DNA of 64,000 nt from Anisus vortex (Eukaryota > Mollusca > Gastropoda > Planorbidae). The position numbers were made by a program, and so were the translations under genes. The stretch lies in assembly GCA_949126835.1 (NCBI GenBank), contig OX421506.1:14356284-14420283 (forward strand). The letters are read 5' to 3'. This document shows, one piece after another, positions 36,851 through 47,380 of this stretch. The notes beneath the pieces are model-generated. The model saw nothing but the letters and a program-made list of their open reading frames with translations, searched no databases and had not been told where the DNA came from. The stretch's first letter is position 1. Each line of letters opens with the position of its first letter.

Positions 36851-39327
36851 CTACAGTATCTGTTTTTGTAAAGGTGCTTTATGTTTTGAATTTTTCTGAT
36901 TATGTATCAGACATGTTGAACAACTTCTTATGTACGTTTTCAAATCCTTTTCTAAATTGGGCCACCAGAAGTTGTTTTTGATTTTGTTACAAGTTTTTTT
37001 TTTACTTAAGTGACCTGCTAATGCATTATCATGCGAAATTTTCATTATTTGCACTGTCAAAGATTTTGGCACAACTATTTGAGTTATATTAGTTTTTGTT
37101 TCTATCCTACAAAGAATTCCATTAATTAATTTCATTTGTCCTTGTTTAAAATTTTCTTTACCAAGTTGTGACACAATTTTGTTTATATACTCATCTTGTT
37201 TTTGTTCATTTTTTAAAGTTTGTTCATCAAAAGGCATATTATTTAAGCTAATCTGTTCACGTTTTTTCATTTGTGTTTCAGTTTTCTTTTGAGTAGTATC
37301 AATATATGCTAAAATGTTTGTTTTCAATGCTTGAAAGTCATTGATTTCTTTCTCTGCAATATTGTATATTGCTTTGTGATTTTCTAAATGTTTGCACAGT
37401 GATATGGCATGCAATTGTTTAGGTATATTATTTATTTCACATTGTTCTTCAAACCTTTCAATATATTGATTCAATTTCTCTGTACCATTCCATTTAGGCA
37501 TTAGATTTTCTTTCACTTTGTTTATAGGTATATCTATATTAGGTGTGTCATTAATAATGCTACTGTCAGACTTGCCTTGTGTTTGTAAAAAACTGACAGT
37601 TTGCAAGGCAGGGCCGAATTCATCTTGTGATAAATCTCCCAGTTGATTATTTTCTAACAAAATTACAGGTTTTAAGTTTAAATCTGTGGATTTAAGATCC
37701 ATCCATTGTTGAAATATTTCAAAACTATTGTCCTGTTTTACTCCATATGTATTACCTATTATTAGGGGAGCAACACAATTTTTTAAGATGGCTGCTTCAG
37801 TAATTCCTGTAAGCCAAGGAGTATCAATTTGTATGGTAGTGATTGGACAACTAACCATAGATCCATTACCTAGTTTAATTGTTTCTATCCTTAAGATATT
37901 TTTGGCTTTATGAGGAGGAATAATCCTCTCATCTACACAAGTGAGAGATGACCCAGTATCCCTTAGACAATAGGTACGTATTCCCTCAACATATGCAGGG
38001 AATAAGATCAGTTGACCTTTATTCTCAAATATTACATTGTTTCTGTGAGTAGTAGGATTATTTGTATTGCCTTTATTTCTATTCTGAAAATTTTGATTTT
38101 CCGAATTTGGATTGGTAACATGCTGATTTGTAGAATTTCCTTGTGGAAAATTTAGTCTTGTAAAGTTTTGAGTTTGATTTCCTTGTGGAAAATTCCGTCT
38201 TGTAAAGTTTTGATTTTGATTTCCTTGTGGAAAATTCTGTCTTGTAAAGTTTTTATTTTGAAAATTTTGATTTTTTTGGCTATTTTCATTTTGTCTATAC
38301 CTGTTACTTACATATTTTATTCTGAAACCACAAAATCTGTCTATATGTCCATAACGATTACAAAATTGACATCTAAGATTTTGTCTGTTTGTATTTGTTT
38401 CATTACCATAGTTTTGTCTTCTACCATATTGACTATTTGTTCTAGGAGGTGAATAGTTCCTATGTCTTCTATTTTGCATGGTATTTACTGTTTGAGTCTG
38501 TTTAGTAAGTTCTACATTGGGATTACTATCTTTAAAATTGGAGATAGCATCTATTAAATTTTCAATATTTCTTACTTTCCTCTCCATAATATGTGTAAAC
38601 AAAGGTTTGGAAGCCATTTGTAACACTTTATCTACTACTACCATCTCAATAATTTCATTGGGATTTTTTGTGTCTATTTTGATTAGTTCTAACCAAGTTA
38701 ATAAGAATGATTTTACTTCAGAGACAAAAGCTCTTGGTTCTATCTTATCAGTTAATAAAAAAAAATGAAATTTTTGTCTATAATAGTCCTCTGAATGGAT
38801 AAAAAATTTTATCAACTGTTCTCTAATTATTGTGTAATCAGTAATCTCTTTATCAATATGAGCTAAAGCTTCCCTTCCTTTGTCTTTCAATTGAGGAATT
38901 AAATGAATATACCATTCCGATTGCGGAATGTTATACCCTTTACATGTTGTTTCAAAGAGAGTTAGAAAATCTAAAATTTTTTCTCTTCCATCAAATGGTG
39001 GCATTTTAAATCTAACGCCATGTTTATTAGATGAATTAGTTGAATGCTCAACCTTATTTTGTTGCAATTTAGCTAGTTCTAATTCATGCTCTAGTTTTAA
39101 TTGTATTTCTTTTTGTTTAAGTTCATTGTCTAATTCTAATTCTTTTTGTTTAAGTTCATGTGACCTACTTTCTGCACGCTCATCTCTTTCTTTATCAGAT
39201 AATTCCTTTTTTAACTCTTTTACTTTCTTTTCTATAAATTCTTGCAATTCTTTTTTTTTTCTGTTATTTCAAATTCCTTAGCTAAAGCTTTAGCTTCTTC
39301 ATACATTAATTTAACTTTTACATCCAT
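36851..39327 (-). CDS. retrotransposon gag, protease and integrase zinc domain
   Basis: The likely start is the ATG at 39327; the long uninterrupted frame begins at about 39247, because a run of ten A (39251-39260) shifts the frame between them. Numbering the long frame from its first codon: a charged coiled coil at 1-65, gag core at about 78-250, a CX2CX4HX4C zinc knuckle at 293-306, about three repeats of an NFTR.NFPQGNQ motif at 333-371, the aspartic protease DTG at 430-432 with LIIGN further on, and at the C-terminus an integrase HHCC zinc motif (H..H..C..C) ending near LQKQIL. The frame then shifts by one base to the integrase core at a run of five A. Confidence 0.92.
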
Positions 39328-41081
39328 ATTTAATTCTTGATCATTAACAATAAATCATTATTTTGTACAGGACAATGCTATTATTTATTATTATTTATAG
39401 AGTGGACATTCACAATGTAATTCTTATAATTATTATGTAGCCCATGTATTATTAAGTTGAGGCTAAATACTTGCAATACTATTATTTCTATTCACTATGC
39501 TATTATAATTGAAAGCATTTTGGAATTGGAACAATGCAAAGCATAATATTTTGATTGATAAAATATTTTCTCTTCTTATTTTCCAATTTACTTTACTTGT
39601 ATGTATGCAAAGTATAATATTTTGATTGATAAATTATTTTCTCTTCTTATTATTCAATTTACTTTACTTGTATGTAAATGTTGACTATTGTCAATTATTA
39701 TATTTATAAAAATGCCTTATTTACTATTTTCTATAGTGTGTACATAAATATTGACCTTTGCATAAATTATATTTATAAACAATTGATAGTTATTGTTACT
39801 ATCAAGAATCTATCAGAAATAATAGTGGTTATCTTGAACCAATAATATTAATTATATTTAAAAAACAAAACAAAACAACAATTATGTATAACTAAAATAA
39901 ATGAAACACAACACAACAATTATGTATAACTAAAATAAATGAAACACAACACAATCTTAATTAATGACACAAATGCTGCATGGACAACAGTAATAGAGGA
40001 AATGTTCACACTAGAATCACAATATTTATCAACATTGACAAAGACAATAATTTTACTTCAATATTTGAACAAAAACAAACAAGTCAATACAGCTAACAGA
40101 AATTACCCTATCAAAGAATCATTTAACATAATAATGCATAATAATAAACACTAGGATTATTAAGTTTGAGAAAATATTAAGTAATTAAAATGTTTGTAAA
40201 TCCTTGTTCGAAATACACAATTACTTAACTAATAATCCAGTATGAAATCACAATAATTTGAAGTTTCTTGAGAATAATCCAGATTTAGGTTAAATAAAAC
40301 CCAGAATTAAAAAAAATGTATACCATTATAAATGTCAAAAGTCTTTTGGTACACATATTAATATTTAACTTTAAAGTCAATAGTTTTTCTTAAATTCAGA
40401 TTCGGTATAGTTTCGGTAAGCACATCAGATAGTTTCGGTACACTTCAGATTCGGTAAGCACATCAGATAGTTTCGGTACACTTCAGATTCGGTAAGCACA
40501 TCAGATAGTTTCGGTACACCTCAGATTCGGTCAGCACATCAGATAGTTCAGGATTGAAACGAGTATTGGTAGTCTTAGGCTTCAACATGTAGAGAACATG
40601 TCAACATCACGAATTTAGTTACGACAGGAAGAGTTTCGTTATTAATGTTCACCAACCTGCATCAGTTCATTACTTGACAAGGTTTATAATATAGAATGTT
40701 TATATTGTCAAGTAAAATGTTCTTCCGATGACGATAATAAACCACATTGAATATTTATTAGTTGTCAACATGATATTTTTTTTACTTGACATCCGGTTCC
40801 GAAAATTATGTCCGGTGTATTCCTTTAGATATATTAGTACATTTTTTTATCCATTTGTACTACATTAAGAAAAATTCAATCCATGAATTTTCTCTTGAAA
40901 TCATAGAGCTAATATGTTGCTCAGATGAAAAATTAGTATATTTATTTATGTCGGACTCAGACTTCAGTTAAAAACTGGTATGCTGCTCAGACCATATGGT
41001 ATGGTTTATAAAAATGTCAAATTTACGACTCGATAATGATTTTTTCAATCGCCAGCACTCGCTGCACCATAATCTCTTCTT
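39328..41081 (-). other. retrotransposon untranslated leader with short repeats
   Basis: About 1.75 kb between the 5' LTR and gag, without a supported ORF. A ~70-bp unit is duplicated at about 39530-39680 (GCAAAG.ATAATATTTTGATT). A TTCGGTAAGCACATCAGATAG-like unit with a TTTCGGTACAC partner is repeated about four times at 40395-40545. The leader is unusually long; packaging or internal ribosome entry roles are only guesses. Confidence 0.7.
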
Positions 41082-41099
41082 TTTACCAGGCTGCCACCA
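41082..41099 (-). promoter_or_regulatory. primer-binding site (candidate)
   Basis: Two bases inside the 5' LTR boundary the minus strand reads TGGTGGCAGCCTGG; a TGG start is expected for pairing with a tRNA 3' CCA. The tRNA species was not assigned. Confidence 0.65.
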
Positions 41100-41101
41100 G
41101 C

Positions 41102-41615
41102 TGTTAATGAGGTGTTTGTTAATCCTCATTGAACAACAATGTTCAGTTCATTAAAATAGTAATTTTACCTTCCTGCAAGAACTCAATAAAATCTATGTAA
41201 TCACAAGTGATCTGACAACGCTCTTCTGCAGCACAAATATATTTAATCACATTAAATCACAGTCACATATAATATCCAATGAATAATATAATATAATATA
41301 AGTCCAAGAAATGAAATAGTATTCTGATAAAATGTGGTATAATTCCGAGTCTAGCGTGTACGTCTATACGCTTCTAGATATTTGAGTCGACTGACTATTC
41401 TCCGGTCTTTTACCCCCGTGATCAGACTGAGACATGTAAAACCCCGTGATCAGACTCAGACATGTAAAACGTGCAAAGCATGCTTTAGAAAGCTAAGACG
41501 CAGTAGAACAAACTAGATTGTGATATTTACAATCTTCCCAGTCCCCATAACTTTTGTACTATACTATTGACTTTCCTGAGTCATTTCCCTTTGACCATGT
41601 TAGTGCATACTAGCA
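41102..41615 (-). repeat. 5' LTR of the retrotransposon (element orientation)
   Basis: 514 bp, TG...CA, followed by the target duplication CTTAG. Partner of 33604-34117. Confidence 0.96.
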
Positions 41616-41913
41616 CTTAGGCTGCTGTAGGTCTCATCTAGCTGTGACCTTTGCTACAGGCAAAGATGTCAACGCACATATGCCTAGATAACAACCAAAA
41701 ACAACCGCCCATACAGATCTTATAATTTGTCGCTTTAAAACCTGTCAATCCTTTCGGCTCCTGTCCAGAGCGTAACGTGAAAACAAGGAAGGAGGGGGGC
41801 GCATGGGGGAACACTTAGATCCTGTCTAATGCATGCCGATGGAGCACGCCGCATACTAGGTCTCCTACAAGAACATGCATTCTTCCTCCCTTCCCCCTTG
41901 AATAATTATTCTT

Positions 41914-42105
41914 TGATCATTAACGAGGCGGCATTGCTCGTATACATTCACTTTCTCCCGGTTGCACAAATATCAGACTTTTATGTCTGGTCATCGAGGG
42001 CACCGGGCTTGGCGAGACGGATAGTGTTGCTATATTCCTGCCTCCCCACCAAGTCTCGGTTGGTTCTCGCCCGTGCAATGATCCTCGAATTCGCAACTGG
42101 GTACG
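41914..42105 (+). repeat. dispersed repeat, family X copy 2
   Basis: Partner of 31887-32078. The plus frame is open for 110 codons across it (41829-42161), but the other copy is not open, so coding is doubtful. Confidence 0.72.
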
Positions 42106-42344
42106 TTCTCCATATTGTTATGACTTGTTATATTAGGGTTCGTGTATATCTTGCATTGTAATAAAGCCGTTAATTCTGCTTGCTGGCGACAGGGCTAGGG
42201 GCTCCTCTTTATGTTAGTTCCCGCAGTTCCTTCTATGATGCTATTATTTTTAAAATAAATTTTATTGCTGTAGCTATTATCTTTATAGCCTTTTTAATGA
42301 TGTAGCTATTGTCTATTTATTTTAGTAGCTTAAATAGGTTACAA

Positions 42345-42430
42345 TTTTAGTAAAAAAATGTAAAGCGCTTAGAGCTGTAAGGTAAGCGCTATATAAAAAT
42401 GCCTCAATAAATAAAAATGCCTCAATAAAT
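42345..42430 (+). mobile_element. LINE/SINE 3' tail of the L2/CR1 type
   Basis: Contains TGTAAAGCGCTTAGAGC and AAGCGCTATATAAAAATG, the hairpin-like tail shared by many metazoan L2/CR1 LINEs and dependent SINEs, followed by repeated AATGCCTCAATAAAT. The body upstream (possibly including family X) is not resolved. Confidence 0.65.
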
Positions 42431-42819
42431 GCTATTAGTCTAATATTGTTTTCAAAACCTACCATTCAACAGTGGTAGTAAATTGACTAATTTTGTTGTT
42501 GGACAAAACCAGTTATCTTTAAATTGATGAATCAATATTATATACAGGAAATTCTAGTCTATGTACAAAATGCTGGGCGAGAAATTAATTCTGCAAGCTC
42601 AGAAATTGAACCCGATCTAATCTCTACAAACTTCCAAACCAAACTGACTAAACTAAAAACGGGACCCCACGTTATAAGGAAAATCTCTTAATTTAAATCT
42701 GATTGGCTCCCTAATTGATTGGAGAATCGAGAATCCTGTTTTTTAACGTGGGGTTTCATAAAGTCAATCTATGACTTATAATTCAGAAGCCTCGACTTCC
42801 ACAAAGGACATACCTCACC

Positions 42820-43147
42820 CAGGGCCGTATTTAGGATTGTGGGGGCTCTTTTCCCAAATTTATGTGGGGCCCCTCGTGGTCTCGCCCTGCCTTCCACATA
42901 GGGCCTACCTCAGAAAAGGGCCGTTAATTCATATTACATTCTGTAAAATCATACATTTTATGTTGCACATAGGTTGGTTGAACTGGAGCGCTTTAAATTG
43001 TATGGGAATAAATGAATTTTATTTTAAATTTTCAACGAAATATGGGGATGTCACTCAAACATTTCTTTTCGGGATGTGTGGGGGCCCCTTTTGTGTGGGG
43101 GCCCCTGTTCCAATGGAACATGTGGAACATGCCTAAATACGCCACTG
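42820..43147. mobile_element. hAT-type MITE with 8-bp target duplication
   Basis: The left end is CAGGGCCGTATTTAGG; the right end in reverse complement is CAGTGGCGTATTTAGGCATG. It is flanked by a perfect 8-bp duplication ACCTCACC (42812-42819 and 43148-43155), diagnostic of hAT-superfamily insertion. The 328-bp interior has GGGGCCCC-rich stretches and no transposase. The 121-codon ORF across it is incidental. Confidence 0.92.
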
Positions 43148-43155
43148 ACCTCACC

Positions 43156-43555
43156 CCCCTCTCCTCGGACTCTTATATGGACAAATGAAGGGTCAATGTA
43201 AAGTATGATCATCTATTTATAACTCGAGTCTGTAACTCTGTAACAATAAGTTAGCCACTGGTGTAGCCTACTCCTTATGGAAGCGTATCGGTGGCTTACA
43301 CAAGTAAATAGATGGTGAAGGGTGTAATATACGAGTGCAACAGGGGCGGTATGAGTACATGACTTTTTGCTGACGTCATAAACGGATGGCGTCTAAAAGG
43401 ATAATAGCAACACGATGTTAAAAATAGATTAGGCCCTTGCTGTTTACTTTATTTTTAGTCAGGAAAACAGAGGAGAAAATAAGAAAGAAAAGAAAAACAA
43501 AGAAGATGTTTTGAATGTATTCGATCTAATTCAGGGGATTTCAATTTTTCCTCAG
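43156..43555. other. end of RTK intron 3
   Basis: No element recognised. It ends in a pyrimidine tract and CCTCAG acceptor (43542-43555). Confidence 0.6.
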
Positions 43556-43728
43556 ACAAAATGACGGCGCCGTGCTGTTAGACAGGATGAACATTGTCAG
43601 GAAAAACCCAGCTTACTTTGACCGTAATGAATGTGCACCACGCAAGCTGAACTTGAGACAAGTTCCCGTTGAGTGGGTCAAATTAATCGAGGCTGTAGGC
43701 GAGGGCGCTTTTGGACAGGTTTTCAGAG
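43556..43728 (+). CDS. RTK exon 4: juxtamembrane NPxY and kinase P-loop
   Basis: 173 bp, phase 2 in and phase 1 out, bounded by CTCAG and AGAG|GTGGGC. It encodes the juxtamembrane segment with NPAY (window residues 186-189, 43605-43616), an NPxY motif like the PTB-docking sites in Trk and MuSK receptors, followed by an aromatic F as in Trk. The kinase domain begins with VEWVKLIEAVGEGAFGQVF; the glycine-rich loop is G217-G222. Spacing between NPxY and the P-loop is close to that in Trk receptors. The frame joins exon 5 through a GGT codon. Confidence 0.93.
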
Positions 43729-43834
43729 GTGGGCTTAAAACTGAAGTGATTTTTGAGACAACATTTAGACTAATACACATAATTCACATCATTAATGAAA
43801 TGTTGTTATATTATAATGGTCGGCTTATATAGTA

Positions 43835-44215
43835 ACTATTCACACCTGACAATATCTGAAGAGCTAAACCTAGAATAGAAGGGCAAAGAATAAAGTAGTA
43901 ATAATTCACAAGGCATTAAATTATAACTTAGAAATACAACCCAATAACAATCTATTTCAATGCTCAGATAAACATAAGGACAAATAAAAAGTTTCTTATT
44001 CCATATACAAGAACAAATGAATAGAGGAATTATTTCTTCACGATGGGGCATCAAGGCATGAAATGGGTTGCCTGAACAAACTAAGATACAAGTAACTTAA
44101 CAGTATTTAAAACACTTATCAAAATGCAGAGACTAGACTCAGGCAACAGATAAGCGTATGACGCAATAATCTTCTTTGTAGCCTAGTAGGAGAGTCTGTA
44201 ACATCTAACTTTCAT
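43835..44215 (+). mobile_element. non-LTR retrotransposon 3' fragment (copy F)
   Basis: In RTK intron 4. It has the AGAAGGGCAAAGAATAAAGT, CAGATAAACATAAGGAC, ATGAAATGGGTTGCCTGAA and TAGGAGAGTCTGTAACAT blocks of the family, with frame breaks. The insertion is in sense orientation with the host gene. Confidence 0.82.
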
Positions 44216-44529
44216 CTAAGATCAGCTATAATAAAATAATTTCACTCGTTTTCATCAAATTTTATATTGTGAAAAATTGTCGAGAAATAATACTTTTATC
44301 TTAAATATTTGGTGTCAAAGTAAAATTTTACTTATAAAATGTCCAATGCACATCATTGGAAAAATGTTATTTGAATGACTAATATTTTTTTGTAGAAGTG
44401 AACATGTGACAACATTGATCAATGGATTTTCATATTTAACTATGTGACTCAAGAATCGATATTATTTGTCTATAAATACTACATTCGTTTAAATATTGAG
44501 TTTATTATATTCTTGTTTTCTGGCCATAG

Positions 44530-44606
44530 GTGAATTGTTTAGTCCAGAATCAAGGTCTTCTGTAACAGTTGCTGTCAAAGTTCTTAAAGATGGACTGTCT
44601 TCTGAA
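44530..44606 (+). CDS. RTK exon 5: kinase beta-3 with catalytic lysine
   Basis: 77 bp, phase 1 in and phase 0 out. It encodes ELFSPESRSSVTVAVKVLKD and then GLSSE; K243 of VAVK is the ATP-anchoring lysine. The acceptor is GGCCATAG|G and the donor TCTGAA|GTAGGT. The last bases and the donor are the founder sequence of a ~35-bp array that fills the start of intron 5. Confidence 0.92.
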
Positions 44607-45129
44607 GTAGGTCATTGAAACAGATTTTACTTTATTCTGAAGAAGGTCAATGAAACATTTTTTACATTCTTCTGAAGTAGGTCAATAAAACATATTTCAC
44701 TTTCTTCTGAAGTAGGTCAATGAAACATATTTCACTTTCTTCTGAAGTAGGTCAATACAACATATTTCACTCTTTTCTGAATAAGGTCACTGAATCAAAT
44801 TTTACTTTCTACTGCAGTAGGTCAATGAAACATATTTCACTTTCTTCTGAAGTGGGTCAATAAAACATATTTCACTCTTTTCTGAATAAGGTCACTGAAT
44901 CAAATTTTACTTTCTTCTGAAGTAGGTCAATGAAACATATTTCACTTTCTTCTAAAGTAGGTCAGGTCAATAAAACATATTTCACTCTTTTCTGAATAAA
45001 ATCACTGAATCAAATTTTACTTTCTTCTGAAGTAGGTCAATGAAACATATTTCACTTTCTTCTGAAGTAGGTCAATGAAACATGTATCACTATCTTCTGA
45101 AGTAAGACAATGAAACATATTTCACTTAT
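44598..45129 (+). repeat. ~35-bp tandem array copying the exon-5 donor (~15 units)
   Basis: The typical unit is CTTCTGAAGTAGGTCAATGA followed by AACATATTTCACTTT. The first unit is the exon 5/intron 5 junction itself (TCTTCTGAA|GTAGGTCA). Many units keep the junction intact; others are changed (TCTGAATAAGGTC, TCTGAAGTGGGTC). More divergent than the exon-1 array, so probably older. Confidence 0.93.
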
Positions 45130-45414
45130 TATAAAAGTTTAAAGTTTTATCATTGAATAGTTGAATCATTGATAATAAGTGCATATATTATTATATTTTT
45201 CTAGTAAAGTCAACATTTTACTTTCAATGAACTTAAGTTTACTTGTCCACAATTTCCAAAGAATGTGCAATAGTTCACTAGGGTACAATTTCCATTGTAA
45301 ATGCTTTTGTATACTAGCACTATCCACTATCGCAAGCACATTTATTGCTAATTAAAATCATGATAAATTCTTCTCATGAACTTCACAGTAAATGTTTTTA
45401 ATGTGTGCTTGATG

Positions 45415-45851
45415 TTTTTCTGATGTTCGTCTGATGTTCGTCTGATGTATGTCTAATGTTTGTCTGATGTTTGTCTGATGTTTGTCTGATATTTGTCTGA
45501 TGTTTTGTCTGATGTATGTCTAATGTTTGTCTGATATTTGTCTGATTTTTGTCTGATGTTTGTCTGATGTATGTCTAATGTTTGTCTGATATTTGTCTGA
45601 TGTATGTCTAATGTTTGTCTGATATTTGTCTGATGTATGTCTAATGTTTGTTTGATATTTGTCTAATGTTTGTCTGCTATTTGTCTAATGTTTGTCTGAT
45701 ATTTGTCTGATGTATGTCTAATGTTTGTCTGATATGTGTCTGATGTTTTGTCTGATGTATGTCTAATGTTTGTCTGATATTTGTCTGATGTTTGTCTGAT
45801 GTTTGTCTGATGTTTTGTCTGATGTACGTCTAATGTTTGTCTGATGTTTTT
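45415..45851 (+). repeat. 11-bp tandem array (GTCTGATGTTT) abutting the exon-6 acceptor
   Basis: About 39 units of GTCTGATGTTT and variants (GTCTGATATTT, GTCTAATGTTT). It runs directly into TTTTTTCCCAG, so its last unit forms the start of the pyrimidine tract of the acceptor. Confidence 0.93.
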
Positions 45852-45857
45852 TCCCAG

Positions 45858-45945
45858 GCAAGTAAAAACTTTGCACGTGAAGTAGAAGTAACGTCTACCT
45901 TTGATCACGACAATATTCTCAAACTACTGGCAGTTGTTGCACAAG
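45858..45945 (+). CDS. RTK exon 6: kinase alpha-C helix region
   Basis: 88 bp, phase 0 in and phase 1 out, with TTTCCCAG acceptor and CAAG|GTAAAC donor. It encodes ASKNFAREVEVTSTFDHDNI and then LKLLAVVAQ. E260 in FAREVEV is the expected alpha-C glutamate that pairs with K243. DHDNILKLLAV matches the usual H.NIV.LLGV block of RTKs. The join to exon 7 makes the connection before the hinge about two residues shorter than in Trk and MuSK. Confidence 0.92.
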
Positions 45946-46544
45946 GTAAACTGTTTACTTTATTCATATTGACATGAAATTGTTGAATTAGAAATATTGG
46001 TTTGTATTGACATTTCTTTCAATGCTATAAAAATGAATCGTAGTGTTATATATGAGTGTTTTAATTTGTAGTATAGTCTAGAAGGAAAGTTTAGCTGTGA
46101 TGTTGGCAACGAATTCCAGTACAATGAAAGAAAAAAATTTTTAAAAATTAGACATCGTGAAACTAGGAAATTGAACTAGAAAATAGAAAACTAGACAAAA
46201 AAAATTAGCTTTAAAAAACGGATCTAAAATAAAAAGATACTCGTGGAGAGTCAGATTGTGGACCAGATAAATTGAAATGAGCATCGGAAGAGATACCGTG
46301 AGAAGAATTTCCTCTATTCGGGAAAATATGCTAATGTTCTCAAAATGTTTTGGTCGATGCCATTGTGAATCTGCTTTACAGGCAGGCCTGGAGAGTTCAT
46401 TTTGTTTTTTCACTGATAGAGAAATAAGTAATATGAAAGGGTGAAATAATGTGTATTAGCAGTGTATGAGCTTGTACTTGAGACATGCATCAAATTTAAA
46501 CGATAGAAGGTTCAACTGTCTGGTGATACAAAGACATTTAGCAC
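45946..46544. other. RTK intron 6, first part, no feature seen
   Basis: AT-rich sequence without repeat or coding signal. Confidence 0.45.
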
Positions 46545-46755
46545 AGACTTAACGCAATAACAAATGTATAGAAGAACTCTTTCTTCCCGAGTGGTATTCG
46601 GGTGTGGAATGGGTTGCCTGAACAAACCAGGAAAACCCAACCAGTAACTTAACATCATTTAAAACACTAATACAAATTCAGGAATAGACTCAGACCACGG
46701 ATAAGCGTAGGACGCAATATTCTTCTTTATAGTAGGAGCGTCTGTAGCATGTAAG
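46545..46755 (+). mobile_element. non-LTR retrotransposon 3' fragment (copy G)
   Basis: Carries CTCTTTCTTCCCGAGTGG, GGAATGGGTTGCCTGAAC, an AGACTCAGACCACGGATAAG block and AGTAGGAGCGTCTGTAGCAT. Only the 3' ~200 bp is present. Confidence 0.82.
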
Positions 46756-46847
46756 ATACGACAATGATGTTCAAAACTGTTCCTGGTCCAAAATATGTAA
46801 ACATTGTTGCCAGTTGGTCGTCCAGTCGCATCTGGTTGACCATAGAG

Positions 46848-47010
46848 AGAATTGTTTGCTGGTACAACAGGTTGGCCGTAGAGAGAATGGTTTGCTGGTA
46901 CAACAGGTAGGCCGTAGAGAGAATGGTTTGCTGGTACAACATGTTGTTCGAAGAGAGAATGGTTTGCTAGTACAAAAGATTGACTGTAGCGTGAACGGTT
47001 TCCTGAAGCT
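46848..47010 (+). repeat. 36-bp tandem array (4-5 units)
   Basis: Unit around GAGAGAATGGTTTGCTGGTA with CAACAGGTTGGCCGTA. Because 36 is divisible by three, it stays open in several frames; these ORFs are not regarded as genes. Confidence 0.9.
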
Positions 47011-47380
47011 TGCAGTGCTAGGAGATGACATCCGTTACTACATCAAGTTCTGTTAGCTCATCAAGTTATAATACAAATGCTTAAACAAACATTTATAAAT
47101 ACTAGATCTGTATGTAAATGTGAATGTGTATTTGAAATAATAGATTTATGTCATTGATTTCTGAAATCCCAAGGCTAAGCTGCTTATTTGGTAAAATGGT
47201 ATAATTAAGGAAACCATAGAAACTAGATATTTAGATTGAAAACTCGTATCTTAATGCAAGACTAACATTATTTAAACCGTACTTAAATATTGAAATGTCG
47301 TGTATACAGTTTACAATACAATTACATTTACATCATAATATTTCAGTTCTTAGTACGATACGAATGTAGTATTTCAACTC

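Larger units (their letters stand above)
33604..41615 (-). mobile_element. Full-length LTR retrotransposon with integrase upstream of RT (Gmr1-like)
   Basis: An 8,012-bp element inserted in the intron-3 minisatellite. It has direct 514-bp LTRs beginning TG and ending CA, a 5-bp target duplication CTTAG (33599-33603 and 41616-41620), a candidate primer-binding site and a polypurine tract. All genes are on the minus strand, antisense to the host RTK. The order is gag zinc knuckle, aspartic protease, integrase HHCC, integrase core with GPY/F module, reverse transcriptase, RNase H. The GPY/F module and RT motifs are Ty3/Gypsy-like, whereas the IN-before-RT order is Ty1/copia-like; the combination is known from the Gmr1 group. 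Only two LTR differences were seen, so insertion is recent. Three frame breaks all lie in simple runs. Confidence 0.95.

Noticed and set aside
36619..39281. Plus-strand ORFs across the LTR element
   Set aside because: Shadows of the minus-strand gag-pol frames; low-complexity hydrophobic peptides with no domain.
41829..42161. 110-codon plus-strand ORF as a gene
   Set aside because: Lies over dispersed family X; the other copy is not open in the same frame.
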